Shown one piece after another: positions 46,023 through 56,112 of a stretch of DNA of 64,000 bases. Positions within the stretch are counted from its first letter, which is position 1; each line of letters begins with the position of its first letter. Below the pieces are notes generated by a model that saw nothing but the letters and a program-made list of their open reading frames with translations, was not told the DNA's origin and searched no databases. The stretch is taken from positions 5,766,001 through 5,830,000 of the forward strand of contig NZ_CP067412.1 in NCBI RefSeq assembly GCF_023375815.1, written 5' to 3'. A program made the translations under genes and the position numbers. The stretch is from Pseudomonas sp. HS6. Lineage in GTDB: Bacteria; Pseudomonadota; Gammaproteobacteria; Pseudomonadales; Pseudomonadaceae.

Positions 46023-46568
46023 GTGTCCCTTCGCAAGTACCAGAATCACACCCCACGCTTGAGCCAAGGCGCTTTTGTCGACGGCTCCGCGGTGGTGATC
46101 GGCGACGTTGAAATCGGTGAAGACAGCTCCGTGTGGCCGCTGACTGTGATCCGCGGCGACATGCACCGCATCCGTATCGGCGCACGCACCAGCGTGCAGG
46201 ACGGCTGCGTGTTGCACATCACCCACGCCGGCCCGTTCAACCCGGACGGCTTCCCGCTGCTGATCGGTGACGACGTGACCATCGCCCACAAGGTCATGCT
46301 GCATGGCTGCACCGTCGGCAGCCGCGTGCTGATCGGCATGGGCAGCATCGTCATGGACGGCGCGGTGGTCGAGGACGACGTGATCATTGGTGCCGGCAGC
46401 CTGGTGCCACCGGGCAAGCGCCTGGAAAGCGGTTTCCTGTACGTCGGCAGCCCGGTGAAGCAGGTCCGCCCGCTGACCGACAAGGAAAACGCCTTTTTCA
46501 CCTACAGCGCGGCGAACTACGTGAAGCTCAAGGACCTGCATCTGGCTGAAGGCTACGACCAGCTCTGA
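46023..46568 (+). CDS. Gamma-class carbonic anhydrase family protein
   Basis: 181 residues from the GTG at 46023 (MSLRKYQNHTPRLSQGAFVDG). Left-handed beta-helix hexapeptide repeats (VVIGDVEIGEDSSVWP, VTIAHKVMLHGC, VLIGMGSIVMDGAVVEDDVIIGAGSLVPPG in parts) and zinc ligand histidines (HITHAG, IAHKVMLHGC). Related proteins are gamma carbonic anhydrases or acyltransferase-like; activity is not certain. It is followed 28 bases later by the HAD gene. Confidence 0.88.
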   Translation: MSLRKYQNHTPRLSQGAFVDGSAVVIGDVEIGEDSSVWPLTVIRGDMHRIRIGARTSVQDGCVLHITHAGPFNPDGFPLLIGDDVTIAHKVMLHGCTVGSRVLIGMGSIVMDGAVVEDDVIIGAGSLVPPGKRLESGFLYVGSPVKQVRPLTDKENAFFTYSAANYVKLKDLHLAEGYDQL

Positions 46569-46596
46569 CTTTTCTCTCTACTGCTCGGGATTTTTC

Positions 46597-47247
46597 ATGC
46601 ATTACCAGACCGTACTGTTCGACCTCGATGGCACCCTGACCGATCCGCGCGAGGGCATCACCCGCTCCATCCAGTTCGCTTTGAGCAAGCTTGGTATCGA
46701 TGAGCCAGACCTGACCAAACTGGAACACTTCATCGGCCCGCCGCTGTTGCAGGCATTCATGCAGTTTTATGGTTTTGATGAAGCCAAGGCCTGGGAGGCT
46801 GTGAATTTCTATCGCGAGCGCTTCAAGGTCACCGGGCTGTACGAAAACCGGGTGTTCGAGGGCGTCACGCCGCTGCTGGAAACTCTGAGTGGCCAAGGTC
46901 GGCAGCTGTATATAGCGACCTCAAAACCGTGGGTGTTCGCCCGGGAAATCGCCCGGCACTTCGATTTCGCCAAACACTTCAAGGTGATTTACGGCAGCGA
47001 ACTGGACGGCACCCGCACCAACAAGGTCGAGTTGATTGCCCACCTGATCGCAGAAGAGGGCCTGGATCCGGCCAATACGCTGATGATCGGTGACCGCAAG
47101 CACGACCTGATCGGTGCACGCAGCAACGGGCTGGATGCAGCGGCCGTGGGATATGGTTTTGGCAGTCATGAAGAGCTGAGCGCTGAAGCGCCGGCTTATC
47201 ACTTTGAAACCCTGGCCGAGTTGCATCAGGCGTTTTTGCAGCGCTGA
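46597..47247 (+). CDS. HAD-superfamily hydrolase (Gph-like phosphatase)
   Basis: 216 residues with HAD motif I (FDLDGTLTDP), motif II (TSKPW), the Lys of motif III and motif IV (MIGDRKHDLIGA). A helical cap of C1 type lies between I and II. The likely substrate is a small phosphate ester such as phosphoglycolate or a nucleotide monophosphate. It converges on the aminopeptidase with a 3-base gap. Confidence 0.88.
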   Translation: MHYQTVLFDLDGTLTDPREGITRSIQFALSKLGIDEPDLTKLEHFIGPPLLQAFMQFYGFDEAKAWEAVNFYRERFKVTGLYENRVFEGVTPLLETLSGQGRQLYIATSKPWVFAREIARHFDFAKHFKVIYGSELDGTRTNKVELIAHLIAEEGLDPANTLMIGDRKHDLIGARSNGLDAAAVGYGFGSHEELSAEAPAYHFETLAELHQAFLQR

Positions 47248-47250
47248 TCG

Positions 47251-48336
47251 TCAATCGGAGCGAAGGGCGGCCAGCTTACGCAGGGCTGCCTTTCGCTGGT
47301 CAGCTGGCAATCCGCCCAGTTTCTCGACCTGTGCATAGAACTTCAGCCAGTCCCCATCGACCTGCCTGAACAAGGCAGCAAACGCCGGCACCCACTGGTC
47401 GTATAGCCCGAACGGCAACAGTCGTGCGTTGTTCAACGGCGCATTGACCCAGGCGTCGTAACGTTTGTCCCCGGCCCATTGGCTGTCACGCATCGCCCGA
47501 TAGTCCCGGCGAAACCGTTCGAACTCGACAGCCTTGCGTTCGCGCATCTGTTCGACGGGCATCGACTGAGCGTACAGCTTCGCCAGCCTGCCACGAGTGT
47601 CGAGGATCAGTTGAATGAACTGATCGCGGTGTTTGAGCTGGGCATCGTTCTCTGGCGGCAAACCACGAAACGTCCGCCACTGCCGGGTGCCTTCCTGCTC
47701 GACAAAGGTCGCGTAGGACTCGTTGAACTCGGTGTCGTCCTTCACATAGAAACGTTGGTGGCCCAGCTCATGGAAGATCAGCGTGGCCAACCGTTCGTCG
47801 CCCCATCCCATCATCGAGTTGAGGATCGGGTCATTGAACCAGCCCAGGGTCGAATAGGCTTCGACGCCGCCAATCGACACGTCCATGCCTTGCAGGCGTT
47901 GAATCGCCGCTTCGCCCCGCGCCGCGCTCTGGCTGTAGTAACCGCGATAGGCCACGCACCCGGCAATCGGAAAGCAATGGTTCTGCGGGGTCAAGGAAAA
48001 CTCCGGGGTGGCGAACACGTTCCACACCACGTACGGGCGATGGATATCGGCGTAAAGGCGATAGCTCTGGTTATCCGGCAGGTGCAGGTGTTGGCTGGCG
48101 AAGTCCCGGGCCTTCTGCGACTGGGCCAGGTGGGCGCGCAGTGTCGCGTCCCGGCTCGGGTCGGCGATCACCTTGGCCACCGGTTCGCGCGCCCGCAGCA
48201 ATTGCAGCTGACCACTGGCCAACTGACTGTAATAGCTGACGCTGGAACAACCGTTGAGCAGCAAAAGCAATGTGCTCGGAAACAAAACCCGCAAAACGCG
48301 ATCAAGTAACCCAAGGCTTGGAAACGGCCTGATCAC
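47251..48336 (-). CDS. Aminopeptidase lipoprotein (DUF2265 family)
   Basis: 361 residues from the GTG at 48336. A lipoprotein signal ends LLLNGC. The mature protein has a zinc metallopeptidase motif HELGHQRFY followed by a downstream Glu (FNESYATFVEQEG), matching the putative aminopeptidase family COG4324. Predicted periplasm-facing, outer-membrane-anchored. It is divergent from the two small lipoprotein genes. Confidence 0.87.
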   Translation of the reverse strand: MIRPFPSLGLLDRVLRVLFPSTLLLLLNGCSSVSYYSQLASGQLQLLRAREPVAKVIADPSRDATLRAHLAQSQKARDFASQHLHLPDNQSYRLYADIHRPYVVWNVFATPEFSLTPQNHCFPIAGCVAYRGYYSQSAARGEAAIQRLQGMDVSIGGVEAYSTLGWFNDPILNSMMGWGDERLATLIFHELGHQRFYVKDDTEFNESYATFVEQEGTRQWRTFRGLPPENDAQLKHRDQFIQLILDTRGRLAKLYAQSMPVEQMRERKAVEFERFRRDYRAMRDSQWAGDKRYDAWVNAPLNNARLLPFGLYDQWVPAFAALFRQVDGDWLKFYAQVEKLGGLPADQRKAALRKLAALRSD

Positions 48337-48395
48337 AATAAGAAACCCCCCGGAAAGTCTGATCGCAAGACTATCCCGCCCATTGGAGCTCCGCC

Positions 48396-48818
48396 ATGCG
48401 CATGTTGATACTGACGGGAGGCCTGCTGACGCTGGCCGGTTGTGCCGGATTCGGAATGCCTTCGCCCGACCCCACGCAAGCCTGGATCGATCTGGATACC
48501 AGGCAACAGGACACGGCGCTGCAAGCGTTGGAAGTCGACAGGAAGGCTGCTGTCGACAAACGTTACTTCGAAGTACAACCCGGAAGCCATGAATTGAAGG
48601 TGCGCTACCAGTTTCCGGTAGAGGCGACCAACATCGGCCCCGACGCCGAACCGCTGTGGCGCGATTGCCAGTTGAACGTGACATTCAAGGACTTCAACGC
48701 CGGCCAGCGCTATCAACTTCAGGCCGGCAATATCGGCTTCCGGCCGTGGGCCAAGCTCTATGACCAGCAGAAAAATGTAGTCGGCCAAGGCAAACCGGCA
48801 GGCTGTCAGCGCACCTGA
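48396..48818 (+). CDS. Small lipoprotein, first of a paralogous pair
   Basis: 140 residues with lipobox LTLAGC. Its mature part (YFEVQPGSHELKVRYQF, FKDFNAGQRYQLQAG) is paralogous to the next gene (FFQVTPGSHELLVRFDF, FDHFEAGQRYVLEG). A beta-rich carboxypeptidase-regulatory-like fold is likely. Function unknown. Confidence 0.85.
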   Translation: MRMLILTGGLLTLAGCAGFGMPSPDPTQAWIDLDTRQQDTALQALEVDRKAAVDKRYFEVQPGSHELKVRYQFPVEATNIGPDAEPLWRDCQLNVTFKDFNAGQRYQLQAGNIGFRPWAKLYDQQKNVVGQGKPAGCQRT

Positions 48819-48858
48819 TCGGCGTTATGCTGGATATCCGAATTCACGGACATTCATC

Positions 48859-49278
48859 ATGCGCAAGACGATGCTGTTGCTGATTGCCGGCGTGCTCGCC
48901 GGTTGTCAGACGCCGATGCCCCCGGTCGACCCCAACATGGCTTGGGTCGAGTTCTCGACGCCGACCCCGGGCGGAAAACTGCTGATGGCCGAACGTCTCG
49001 ACAAGCAGCGCCTGACTGACGGACGTTTTTTCCAGGTAACGCCCGGCAGCCATGAGTTGCTGGTGCGTTTCGATTTCGAGGCGCCTGGTGGAGGGGGCGG
49101 AATGTTGAACGACCCCGTGGAGCGCCTGTGCTACCTGACCATCCGCTTCGACCATTTCGAAGCGGGTCAGCGTTACGTGCTGGAGGGCCGCTCCCTGATG
49201 TTTACTCCCAGTGCCCGGCTGTATAACGCCAAGCGGGAAATCGTCGCCGAGGATCGCGACACTTATTGCGCCATCTAG
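48859..49278 (+). CDS. Small lipoprotein, second of a paralogous pair
   Basis: 139 residues with lipobox GVLAGC and the same PGSHEL and AGQRYxLxG landmarks as its neighbour, plus a glycine run (GGGGG) in the loop. The two are separated by 40 bases and read together. Probably outer-membrane lipoproteins that arose by tandem duplication. Confidence 0.85.
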   Translation: MRKTMLLLIAGVLAGCQTPMPPVDPNMAWVEFSTPTPGGKLLMAERLDKQRLTDGRFFQVTPGSHELLVRFDFEAPGGGGGMLNDPVERLCYLTIRFDHFEAGQRYVLEGRSLMFTPSARLYNAKREIVAEDRDTYCAI

Positions 49279-49284
49279 CCTGAG

Positions 49285-49524
49285 TCAGCGGTCGTTCTTC
49301 TGATAGATGATGGCTTTTGTCCCGTAGTCGCAGGTGCCGACGATCATGGCGACGTCATGCTTTTCCGCTTCCTCTTTGGAGACTATCTCCAGCGTGTAGG
49401 AGGGCACGGCATTCGCCTGAATCTTGATTTCGATCTCTTTCTTGAGTTCTTCGCAATCTTTTGGCGCCGCGAAGGCCGACGTTGCCAGCACGCCACAGAT
49501 AACCGCCAAAGCAAAACGTTTCAT
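49285..49524 (-). CDS. DUF1161 small periplasmic protein, copy 1
   Basis: 79 residues with a signal peptide (FALAVICGVLATSAFAA) and two cysteines (KDCEELK and GTCDYGTK), probably disulfide-bonded. The family is DUF1161, of unknown function. A second copy lies at 51382-51606. An AlgU-like promoter upstream suggests envelope-stress control. Confidence 0.85.
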   Translation of the reverse strand: MKRFALAVICGVLATSAFAAPKDCEELKKEIEIKIQANAVPSYTLEIVSKEEAEKHDVAMIVGTCDYGTKAIIYQKNDR

Positions 49525-49580
49525 GGTTGAAGCTCCTGGGAGCAGCGCGCACGAAGATGCGCGAAAGCTGCTGTCATTTA

Positions 49581-49608
49581 TTCGACCACATTTTTGCCTG
49601 GCGGGTTC
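49581..49608 (-). promoter_or_regulatory. AlgU-like promoter for DUF1161 copy 1
   Basis: On the minus strand GAACCC (49608-49603), a 17-base spacer, and TCGAA (49585-49581) fit GAACtt-N17-TCnnA with two -35 mismatches. It stands about 57 bases upstream of the start codon. Weaker than the osmC promoter. Confidence 0.4.
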
Positions 49609-49626
49609 TGATTCGGCTCAAGTCAA

Positions 49627-50058
49627 TCAGCTGACCAGTGACGCCTCCAGACTGATCTTCGCGTTCAGCACCTTCGACACCGGGCAACCTTCCTTGGCCT
49701 TGTTGCTCAGCTCTTCGAACTGCGCCTGGGTGGCGCCCGGAATCTTTGCCTTGAGGATCAGCTTCACCGCAGTGACCGCGAAACCGCCGTCAACTTGGTC
49801 GAGGGTGACTTCCGCCTGGGTGTCGATGCTTTCGGCCTTCAGGCCGGCGTCGCCGAGGATCATCGAGAACGCCATGGAGAAACAGCCGGCATGGGCGGCG
49901 CCGATCAGTTCTTCCGGGTTGGTGCCTTTGCCGCCCTCGAAGCGGGCCTTGAACCCGTAGGGTGCTTCCCGCAGAACGCCGGTTTCGGTGGAGATCGAGC
50001 CGATGCCGGTTTTCAGGTCACCTTCCCAATGTGCGGATGCCTTTTTCACGATAGCCAT
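49627..50058 (-). CDS. osmC: OsmC-family organic hydroperoxide reductase
   Basis: 143 residues from ATG 50058 with AAGGAGG upstream. The two peroxidatic cysteines are in AAHAGCFSMA and KEGCPVSKVL, both conserved in OsmC/Ohr, and the start AIVKKASAHWEGDLKTG is of the OsmC branch. It reduces organic peroxides with thiol cofactors. The AlgU-type promoter upstream fits the known AlgU control of osmC in P. aeruginosa. Confidence 0.93.
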   Translation of the reverse strand: MAIVKKASAHWEGDLKTGIGSISTETGVLREAPYGFKARFEGGKGTNPEELIGAAHAGCFSMAFSMILGDAGLKAESIDTQAEVTLDQVDGGFAVTAVKLILKAKIPGATQAQFEELSNKAKEGCPVSKVLNAKISLEASLVS

Positions 50059-50119
50059 GTGTGCCTCCTTCAATTCGGGCGCGAAACGCCGCGCCATCAG
50101 GGTTTCTGCTTGCAAGGCT

Positions 50120-50147
50120 TCTGAGGATAGACGCCGGGACAAAGTTC
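50120..50147 (-). promoter_or_regulatory. AlgU (sigma-22) promoter for osmC
   Basis: On the minus strand GAACTT (50147-50142), exactly 17 bases, then TCAGA (50124-50120): a full match to the -35 consensus and the same -10 as the ErsA promoter. The predicted start is near 50113, about 55 bases before the osmC ATG. Confidence 0.75.
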
Positions 50148-50301
50148 AGCTCATCTGAATCGTTGACTTTTTTAGTAGGAAATTTCGGATCGGCTATTGA
50201 AACTCGGGTATATGCCCTTATTGCACAGAACACGCTTATGAATTGGGCAGGTTTGCGTTCGTCAGGAACAAACCTGCGCCCTCAATCGGAGATGCAGGTT
50301 T

Positions 50302-51303
50302 ATGAAGCAACTGTCCGACGTAAAGTTTTCCACTCTCGATCTGGTGCCTGTGCGCGAGAACGGCAGCCCGGCCCAGTCGCTGCGCAACTCGCTGGATCTG
50401 GCGCAGCATGTCGAAAAGTTCGGCTACACCCGGTTCTGGGTCGCCGAGCACCACAACATGGACGGCATCGCCAGCTCCGCGACTTCGGTGTTGCTGGGCT
50501 ATCTGGCCGGCGGCACCTCGACCATCCGTGTCGGCTCTGGTGGCGTGATGCTGCCCAACCACGCGCCGCTGGTGATCGCCGAGCAGTTCGGCACCCTTGA
50601 AAGCCTGTATCCGGGGCGGATCGACCTCGGCCTGGGCCGTGCCCCTGGTTCAGACCAGATGACCGCACGCGCCCTGCGCCGTGAGCGCTCTGGCAGTGCC
50701 GATGATTTCCCGGAAGACGTCGCCGAGCTGGCGCGTTTTCTCGGCCCGCGTACGCCGGATCAACGTGTGATCGCGATGCCGGGCACCGGTACCAACGTGC
50801 CGATCTGGCTGTTGGGTTCCAGTCTGTTCAGTGCGCAACTGGCAGGTGAGCGCGGTTTGCCCTACGCCTTTGCCTCGCATTTCGCACCGCGCTTCATGCA
50901 CGAGGCGATTCGCGTCTACCGCAACCACTTCAAGCCATCGGCGGTGCTCGACAAGCCGTACGTGATGCTCGGCGTGCCGCTGGTAGCGGCCGACACCGAT
51001 GAGCAGGCCGATTATCTGGCAACGTCGGTTTACCAGCGAATTCTCGCGCTGATGCGTGGGCAAAGTCTGGTGCAGCGTCCGCCGGTGAAAACCATGGACG
51101 GCCTGTGGCTGCCTCACGAGCGCGAGGCGGTGGGCGATTTCCTCGGTCTGGCGATGGTCGGCAGCCCGCAGAAAATCCGGGCAAAACTTGAGGTGCTGAT
51201 CGAACAGACTCAGGCGGATGAGCTGATCTTCACCTGCGACCTGTACGAACACGCCGATCGCCTGCATTCCTACGAGTTGCTGGCGCAGGTGATGAAGGGC
51301 TGA
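50302..51303 (+). CDS. LLM-class flavin-dependent oxidoreductase
   Basis: 333-residue luciferase-like monooxygenase: [48 protein letters not shown] and [12 protein letters not shown] are family hallmarks. Related YhbW/MsnO8-type proteins have no settled substrate. FMN-dependent, cytoplasmic. It ends at a bidirectional terminator. Confidence 0.9.
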   Translation: MKQLSDVKFSTLDLVPVRENGSPAQSLRNSLDLAQHVEKFGYTRFWVAEHHNMDGIASSATSVLLGYLAGGTSTIRVGSGGVMLPNHAPLVIAEQFGTLESLYPGRIDLGLGRAPGSDQMTARALRRERSGSADDFPEDVAELARFLGPRTPDQRVIAMPGTGTNVPIWLLGSSLFSAQLAGERGLPYAFASHFAPRFMHEAIRVYRNHFKPSAVLDKPYVMLGVPLVAADTDEQADYLATSVYQRILALMRGQSLVQRPPVKTMDGLWLPHEREAVGDFLGLAMVGSPQKIRAKLEVLIEQTQADELIFTCDLYEHADRLHSYELLAQVMKG

Positions 51304-51336
51304 GGTCTGAGAGTTGTTCACAAAGATAGCCGGGTA

Positions 51337-51366
51337 CAAAAAAGCCGACGCATTGCGTCGGCTTTT
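51337..51366. terminator. Bidirectional terminator after the LLM gene
   Basis: AAAAGCCGACGCA/TGCGTCGGCTTTT with a small loop and flanking A and T runs, between convergent stops. Confidence 0.88.
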
Positions 51367-51381
51367 GCATTTCAGGCGCGA

Positions 51382-51606
51382 TCAACCGCGCTTGTAGACG
51401 ATTTCCTTGGTGCCGCCCTCGCACTTGCCGACGACCTTGCCGCCCGCTGCTGCACCTTTATCGACGATTTCCAGCGAATAACCGGAGACGTGTTTCGCAT
51501 CCAGTTTTGCCGCGATTTCGGCTTTCACTTCTTCACAGGGCTTGCCGGCAGCAAAAGCACCACCCGCAAGGCTCAACAAACCTACAGCCAACATGAACTT
51601 CTTCAT
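51382..51606 (-). CDS. DUF1161 small periplasmic protein, copy 2
   Basis: 74 residues from ATG 51606 (AGGGAG upstream; a GTG at 51615 is also in frame). Signal peptide (FMLAVGLLSLAGGAFAA) and conserved cysteines KPCEEVK and GKCEGGTK, with the shared core YSLEIVDKG. Paralogue of the gene at 49285-49524. Function unknown. Confidence 0.85.
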   Translation of the reverse strand: MKKFMLAVGLLSLAGGAFAAGKPCEEVKAEIAAKLDAKHVSGYSLEIVDKGAAAGGKVVGKCEGGTKEIVYKRG

Positions 51607-51734
51607 CGGTCGCACTCCCTGGTCGGATTAAAAGAGGCGGGCATCGAGCGATCTACCCGATGCGCTCACCCTGTAGCGCTTTGCCATTCCTATGGCACTC
51701 GGCCAGCGCGCAAGTTCAGAAGCGTAGACCAAAC

Positions 51735-51950
51735 TCAGCTGCTGGCAATCCGGAACCCGACTTTCAGGGTCACTTGAAAGTGGGCAGCCTTGCCGTCCTT
51801 GATGTGGCCACGGGTATCGACCACTTCAAACCATTCCAGATGCTTGATGCTCTTGTTGGCCTCGGCCAACGCATTGTTGATAGCGTCTTCGATGCTACTG
51901 GTGGACGAACCGACCAGCTCGACTTTCTTGTAGGTGTGATGGTCACTCAT
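51735..51950 (-). CDS. Dodecin flavin-binding protein
   Basis: 71 residues matching dodecin: [25 protein letters not shown], the Trp in [12 protein letters not shown] that stacks on flavin, and [10 protein letters not shown]. Dodecamers store or buffer flavin in the cytosol. Complete and of usual length. Confidence 0.93.
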   Translation of the reverse strand: MSDHHTYKKVELVGSSTSSIEDAINNALAEANKSIKHLEWFEVVDTRGHIKDGKAAHFQVTLKVGFRIASS

Positions 51951-52106
51951 GGCGATCTCCTTGACGTGTGGAATTGAGCCTAGCAGCGATTTGCGCTGTT
52001 GATTTCGGTCGTCGGGAGAAACCGGAGTTCAGATTTTCTGCACTTTCCAGAACCCGTGAAGTCCCAAACAACACACGCCACTCATCACCAATGCAGGAGA
52101 GCCACC

Positions 52107-52433
52107 ATGGCCAACACCTCGTTACGCAAAGCCTCGTTGCAAAGCATGGAAGCGGAGATCGAGAGTCTGCTCAAGTCGTTGGAAAGCCTGAAAGACGACG
52201 CTTCGGACGAGTCGCGCAAGACCCTCAAGGCGCTCAAGGGCAACGCCGAAAGTGCGCTGAAACATTCGCGCAGCTTGCTCAGCGATGCCTACGAAGAAGT
52301 CAAAGTCAAAACTCGCGAAACCGGGATCGCCACCCGTGATTACGCGCAGGAACATCCGTGGACGACCGCCGGTGTCGCGGTCGGTGCATTGGGTCTGCTG
52401 GCCGCTTATTTGCTGTTCAAGCGCGGCGAGTGA
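52107..52433 (+). CDS. DUF883 (ElaB/YqjD-like) ribosome- or membrane-associated protein
   Basis: 108 residues from ATG 52107 (AGGAGA upstream). The N-terminal 70 residues are helical and charged, likely coiled coil; the end has one membrane helix ([19 protein letters not shown]) with RGE tail. Relatives (ElaB, YqjD) are C-tail-anchored proteins induced in stationary phase. Its stop lies 28 bases inside the trpI 3' end on the other strand. Confidence 0.85.
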   Translation: MANTSLRKASLQSMEAEIESLLKSLESLKDDASDESRKTLKALKGNAESALKHSRSLLSDAYEEVKVKTRETGIATRDYAQEHPWTTAGVAVGALGLLAAYLLFKRGE

Positions 52434-53323
52434 TCCGCCTGGCGTAGCTCGTTCCTGAGCCACTGCGCCAGTTGCCGGGCGCGTCCGTCTGCGGCGCGCT
52501 TGGGTAGCCACAACGCCAGTTGCGCCGGGGTTTCGCAAAAACCCCATGGCGCGACCAGGCGCCCGGCCTTCAAGTCTTCGGTCACCAACGGTTCCGGCGC
52601 GATCGCCACGCCCAATCCGGCGACGGCCGCCTCCAGCAAGTAATACAAATGCTCGAAACCTTGCCCCAGCTTCAACGCCTTGGCGTCGAGGCCGCATTGC
52701 TGCGCCCAGCTCGGCCAGGCTTGCGGGCGTGAGGTTGTGTGCAGCAAGGGTTCGCCCAGCAGGGCAGTGGGCGGCGCCGATTGCAGTTGCTGGTAGCCGC
52801 TGAACAGCGGGCTCATGACCGGGCCGATGCGTTCGCTGGCCAGCTCGTACACCTGCATGTCGGCTGGCCATGGCGGCTCGGCGAACAGCAGCAATGCATC
52901 GAGTCCCGGGCGTCGTGGATCGAGATCGCCTTCTCCGGCCGACAGGTGCAGACGCAAGTCCGGCAGATCGGCATTCAGCCTTCCCAGTCGCGGAATGAAC
53001 CAGCGCGCCAGCAGGCTGCCGGAGCAGCCGAGCACGAACGGTGCATCAGCGGTGCTTTGGGTCAGCTCGGCGCAAACGCTGCGCAAGCGGTCGAACGCCT
53101 CGCCGCTGGCATCGCGCAGACGGATACCGGCATCTGTGAGTTTCAAGCCGCGACCGTCCTTGACGAACAGGCTGACGCCAAGGTGCTCTTCAAGCACCTT
53201 GAGCTGGCGGCTGACTGCACCGTGGGTGACGTGCAGCTGCTCGGCGGCCTGGCTGACGCTGTTCAGCCGGGCGGTGGCTTCGAAGGCGCGAAGGGCATTC
53301 AGCGGGGGAAGGTCATGGCTCAT
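52406..53323 (-). CDS. trpI: LysR-type regulator TrpI
   Basis: Activator of trpBA that senses indoleglycerol phosphate in pseudomonads. 305 residues: N-terminal winged helix ([37 protein letters not shown] in parts) and a LysR effector domain. It is divergent from trpB across 112 bases, the classical trpI/trpBA arrangement. Confidence 0.9.
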   Translation of the reverse strand: MSHDLPPLNALRAFEATARLNSVSQAAEQLHVTHGAVSRQLKVLEEHLGVSLFVKDGRGLKLTDAGIRLRDASGEAFDRLRSVCAELTQSTADAPFVLGCSGSLLARWFIPRLGRLNADLPDLRLHLSAGEGDLDPRRPGLDALLLFAEPPWPADMQVYELASERIGPVMSPLFSGYQQLQSAPPTALLGEPLLHTTSRPQAWPSWAQQCGLDAKALKLGQGFEHLYYLLEAAVAGLGVAIAPEPLVTEDLKAGRLVAPWGFCETPAQLALWLPKRAADGRARQLAQWLRNELRQADHSPRLNSK

Positions 53324-53328
53324 GATAT

Positions 53329-53347
53329 CTGTGAGTTTTCCTGACAG
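53329..53347. promoter_or_regulatory. Probable TrpI binding dyad
   Basis: CTGT-N11-ACAG (T-N11-A LysR-type dyad) just upstream of the trpI ATG, about 90-107 bases before trpB. The position matches the strong TrpI site upstream of the trpBA start and would also place TrpI on its own promoter. Confidence 0.55.
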
Positions 53348-53417
53348 GTTGTGGCGATCTTATCGGTTTTCAGCCTGCAAGGTCAGGGGTAGAGTGAACG
53401 CCATTGCCTTCTCCTGA

Positions 53418-54667
<1,250 letters not shown>

Positions 54668-54668
<1 letters not shown>

Positions 54669-55480
54669 TGAGCCGCCTGCAAACCCGCTTTGCCGAACTC
54701 AAAGAACAGAACCGCGCCGCGTTGGTGACCTTCGTTACCGCCGGTGACCCGGATTACGACACTTCGCTCGCGATCCTCAAGGGCCTGCCGAAGGCTGGTG
54801 CCGACGTGATCGAATTGGGCATGCCGTTCACTGACCCGATGGCCGACGGCCCGGCGATTCAGTTGGCGAACATCCGTGCTTTGGGCGCCAAGCAGAACCT
54901 GATCAAAACCTTGCAAATGGTCCGCGAGTTCCGCAAGGACAACAGCGACACGCCGCTGGTGCTGATGGGTTACTTCAACCCGATCCACAAGTTCGGTGTC
55001 GAGCGCTTCATCGCCGAAGCCAAAGAAGCGGGTGTTGACGGCCTGATCGTGGTCGACATGCCGCCGGAGCACAACTCGGAGCTGTGCGATCCGGCCCAGG
55101 CTGCGGGCATCGACTTCATTCGCCTGACTACGCCGACCACTGACGATGCACGTCTGCCGAAAGTGTTGAACGGCAGCTCCGGTTTCGTTTACTACGTGTC
55201 GGTTGCCGGTGTGACCGGTGCCGGTGCCGCGACTCTGGAGCACGTCGAGGAAGCGGTGGCGCGTCTGCGTCGTCATACCGACCTGCCGATCAGCATCGGT
55301 TTCGGTATCCGTACACCGGAGCAGGCTGCGTCCATCGCGCGTCTGGCCGATGGCGTGGTGGTGGGGTCGGCATTGATCGATCACATCGCCAATGCGACCA
55401 CACCGGACCAGGCCATCGACGGCGTGCTGAGCCTGTGTTCGGCGCTGTCCGAAGGTGTGCGTAAGGCTCGCGTCAGCTGA
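54668..55480 (+). CDS. trpA: Tryptophan synthase alpha subunit
   Basis: Cleaves indole-3-glycerol phosphate to indole for TrpB. 270-residue TIM barrel with catalytic Glu ([16 protein letters not shown]), Asp ([10 protein letters not shown]) and phosphate loop ([15 protein letters not shown]). Ends before a strong terminator. Confidence 0.97.
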
Positions 55481-55542
55481 AGGTAAAGTTCCTGATACAG
55501 AGGAATTAGCGCCTCGCGGCACAGACTAATTGAGCAAGACCG

Positions 55543-55576
55543 AGGGATTCAGAACCACGTTCTGAATCCCTTTTTG
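55543..55576 (+). terminator. Rho-independent terminator after trpBA
   Basis: Perfect 13-bp stem (AGGGATTCAGAAC and complement) with a CAC loop, followed by TTTT. It closes the trpBA unit before the RcnB-like gene. Confidence 0.9.
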
Positions 55577-55600
55577 CTGTTAGTGCAGTGAGGAAAACCC

Positions 55601-56044
55601 ATGAAAATGCCGAAACGTCTGATTGCCAGTCTGGGCGTGCTGATGATCAGCGCGACGCCGCTGCTGGCCAGCGCTGACCCACGCGACGATCACGACCACG
55701 GCGGCCCGCAGCAGGGTCAGTACGACAATCGCGGTGGTGATCACCATGATTGGCAAAGCAGTCACCGCGGCGGTCCGCCACCGCGTGACTTCGGGCCCGT
55801 GCGTCAGGTGATTCGTGACAATCATGGCTACTTCGTTCGCGGTGCGCCGCCGCCTCCGGGTATTCGCCTGGAACGCGGCCGGCCGTTGCCCCACGGCTAT
55901 TACGGCGAGCGGCTGGATGCTCGGGCGTTGGGGCGGTTGCCGGTGTATCCGGGCTATGAATGGCGCCGTGCCGGTGGCGATATCGTGTTGATCGCGGTCG
56001 GCACCGGAATCGTCTACGAAGTGCTGGATGGCGTTCTGTACTGA
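55601..56044 (+). CDS. RcnB-like exported protein
   Basis: 147 residues with a signal peptide (LIASLGVLMISATPLLASA), a His/Asp/Gly-rich middle (DDHDHGG, DHHDWQSSHRGG) and the RcnB-type core (YFVRGAPPPPGIRLERGRPLP, LPVYPGYEWRRAGGDIVLIA in parts). E. coli RcnB is a periplasmic nickel/cobalt homeostasis protein; metal binding here is plausible from the His/Asp stretch but the metal is unknown. It sits alone between two terminators. Confidence 0.82.
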   Translation: MKMPKRLIASLGVLMISATPLLASADPRDDHDHGGPQQGQYDNRGGDHHDWQSSHRGGPPPRDFGPVRQVIRDNHGYFVRGAPPPPGIRLERGRPLPHGYYGERLDARALGRLPVYPGYEWRRAGGDIVLIAVGTGIVYEVLDGVLY

Positions 56045-56056
56045 ATTGCAGGCCAT

Positions 56057-56093
56057 AAAAAAGACCGCAGCCTTTCACAGGCTGCGGTCTTTT
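56057..56093. terminator. Bidirectional terminator between RcnB-like and DUF4105 genes
   Basis: AAAAGACCGCAGCCT with its perfect complement and a TTCAC loop, flanked by A and T runs. Confidence 0.9.
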
Positions 56094-56112
56094 GTTTTTC
56101 AGGTCAGTTATT

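Noticed and set aside
51607..51734. AlgU promoter upstream of DUF1161 copy 2
   Set aside because: A GAACTT occurs on the minus strand (51713-51718), but no TCnnA element lies 16-17 bases downstream.
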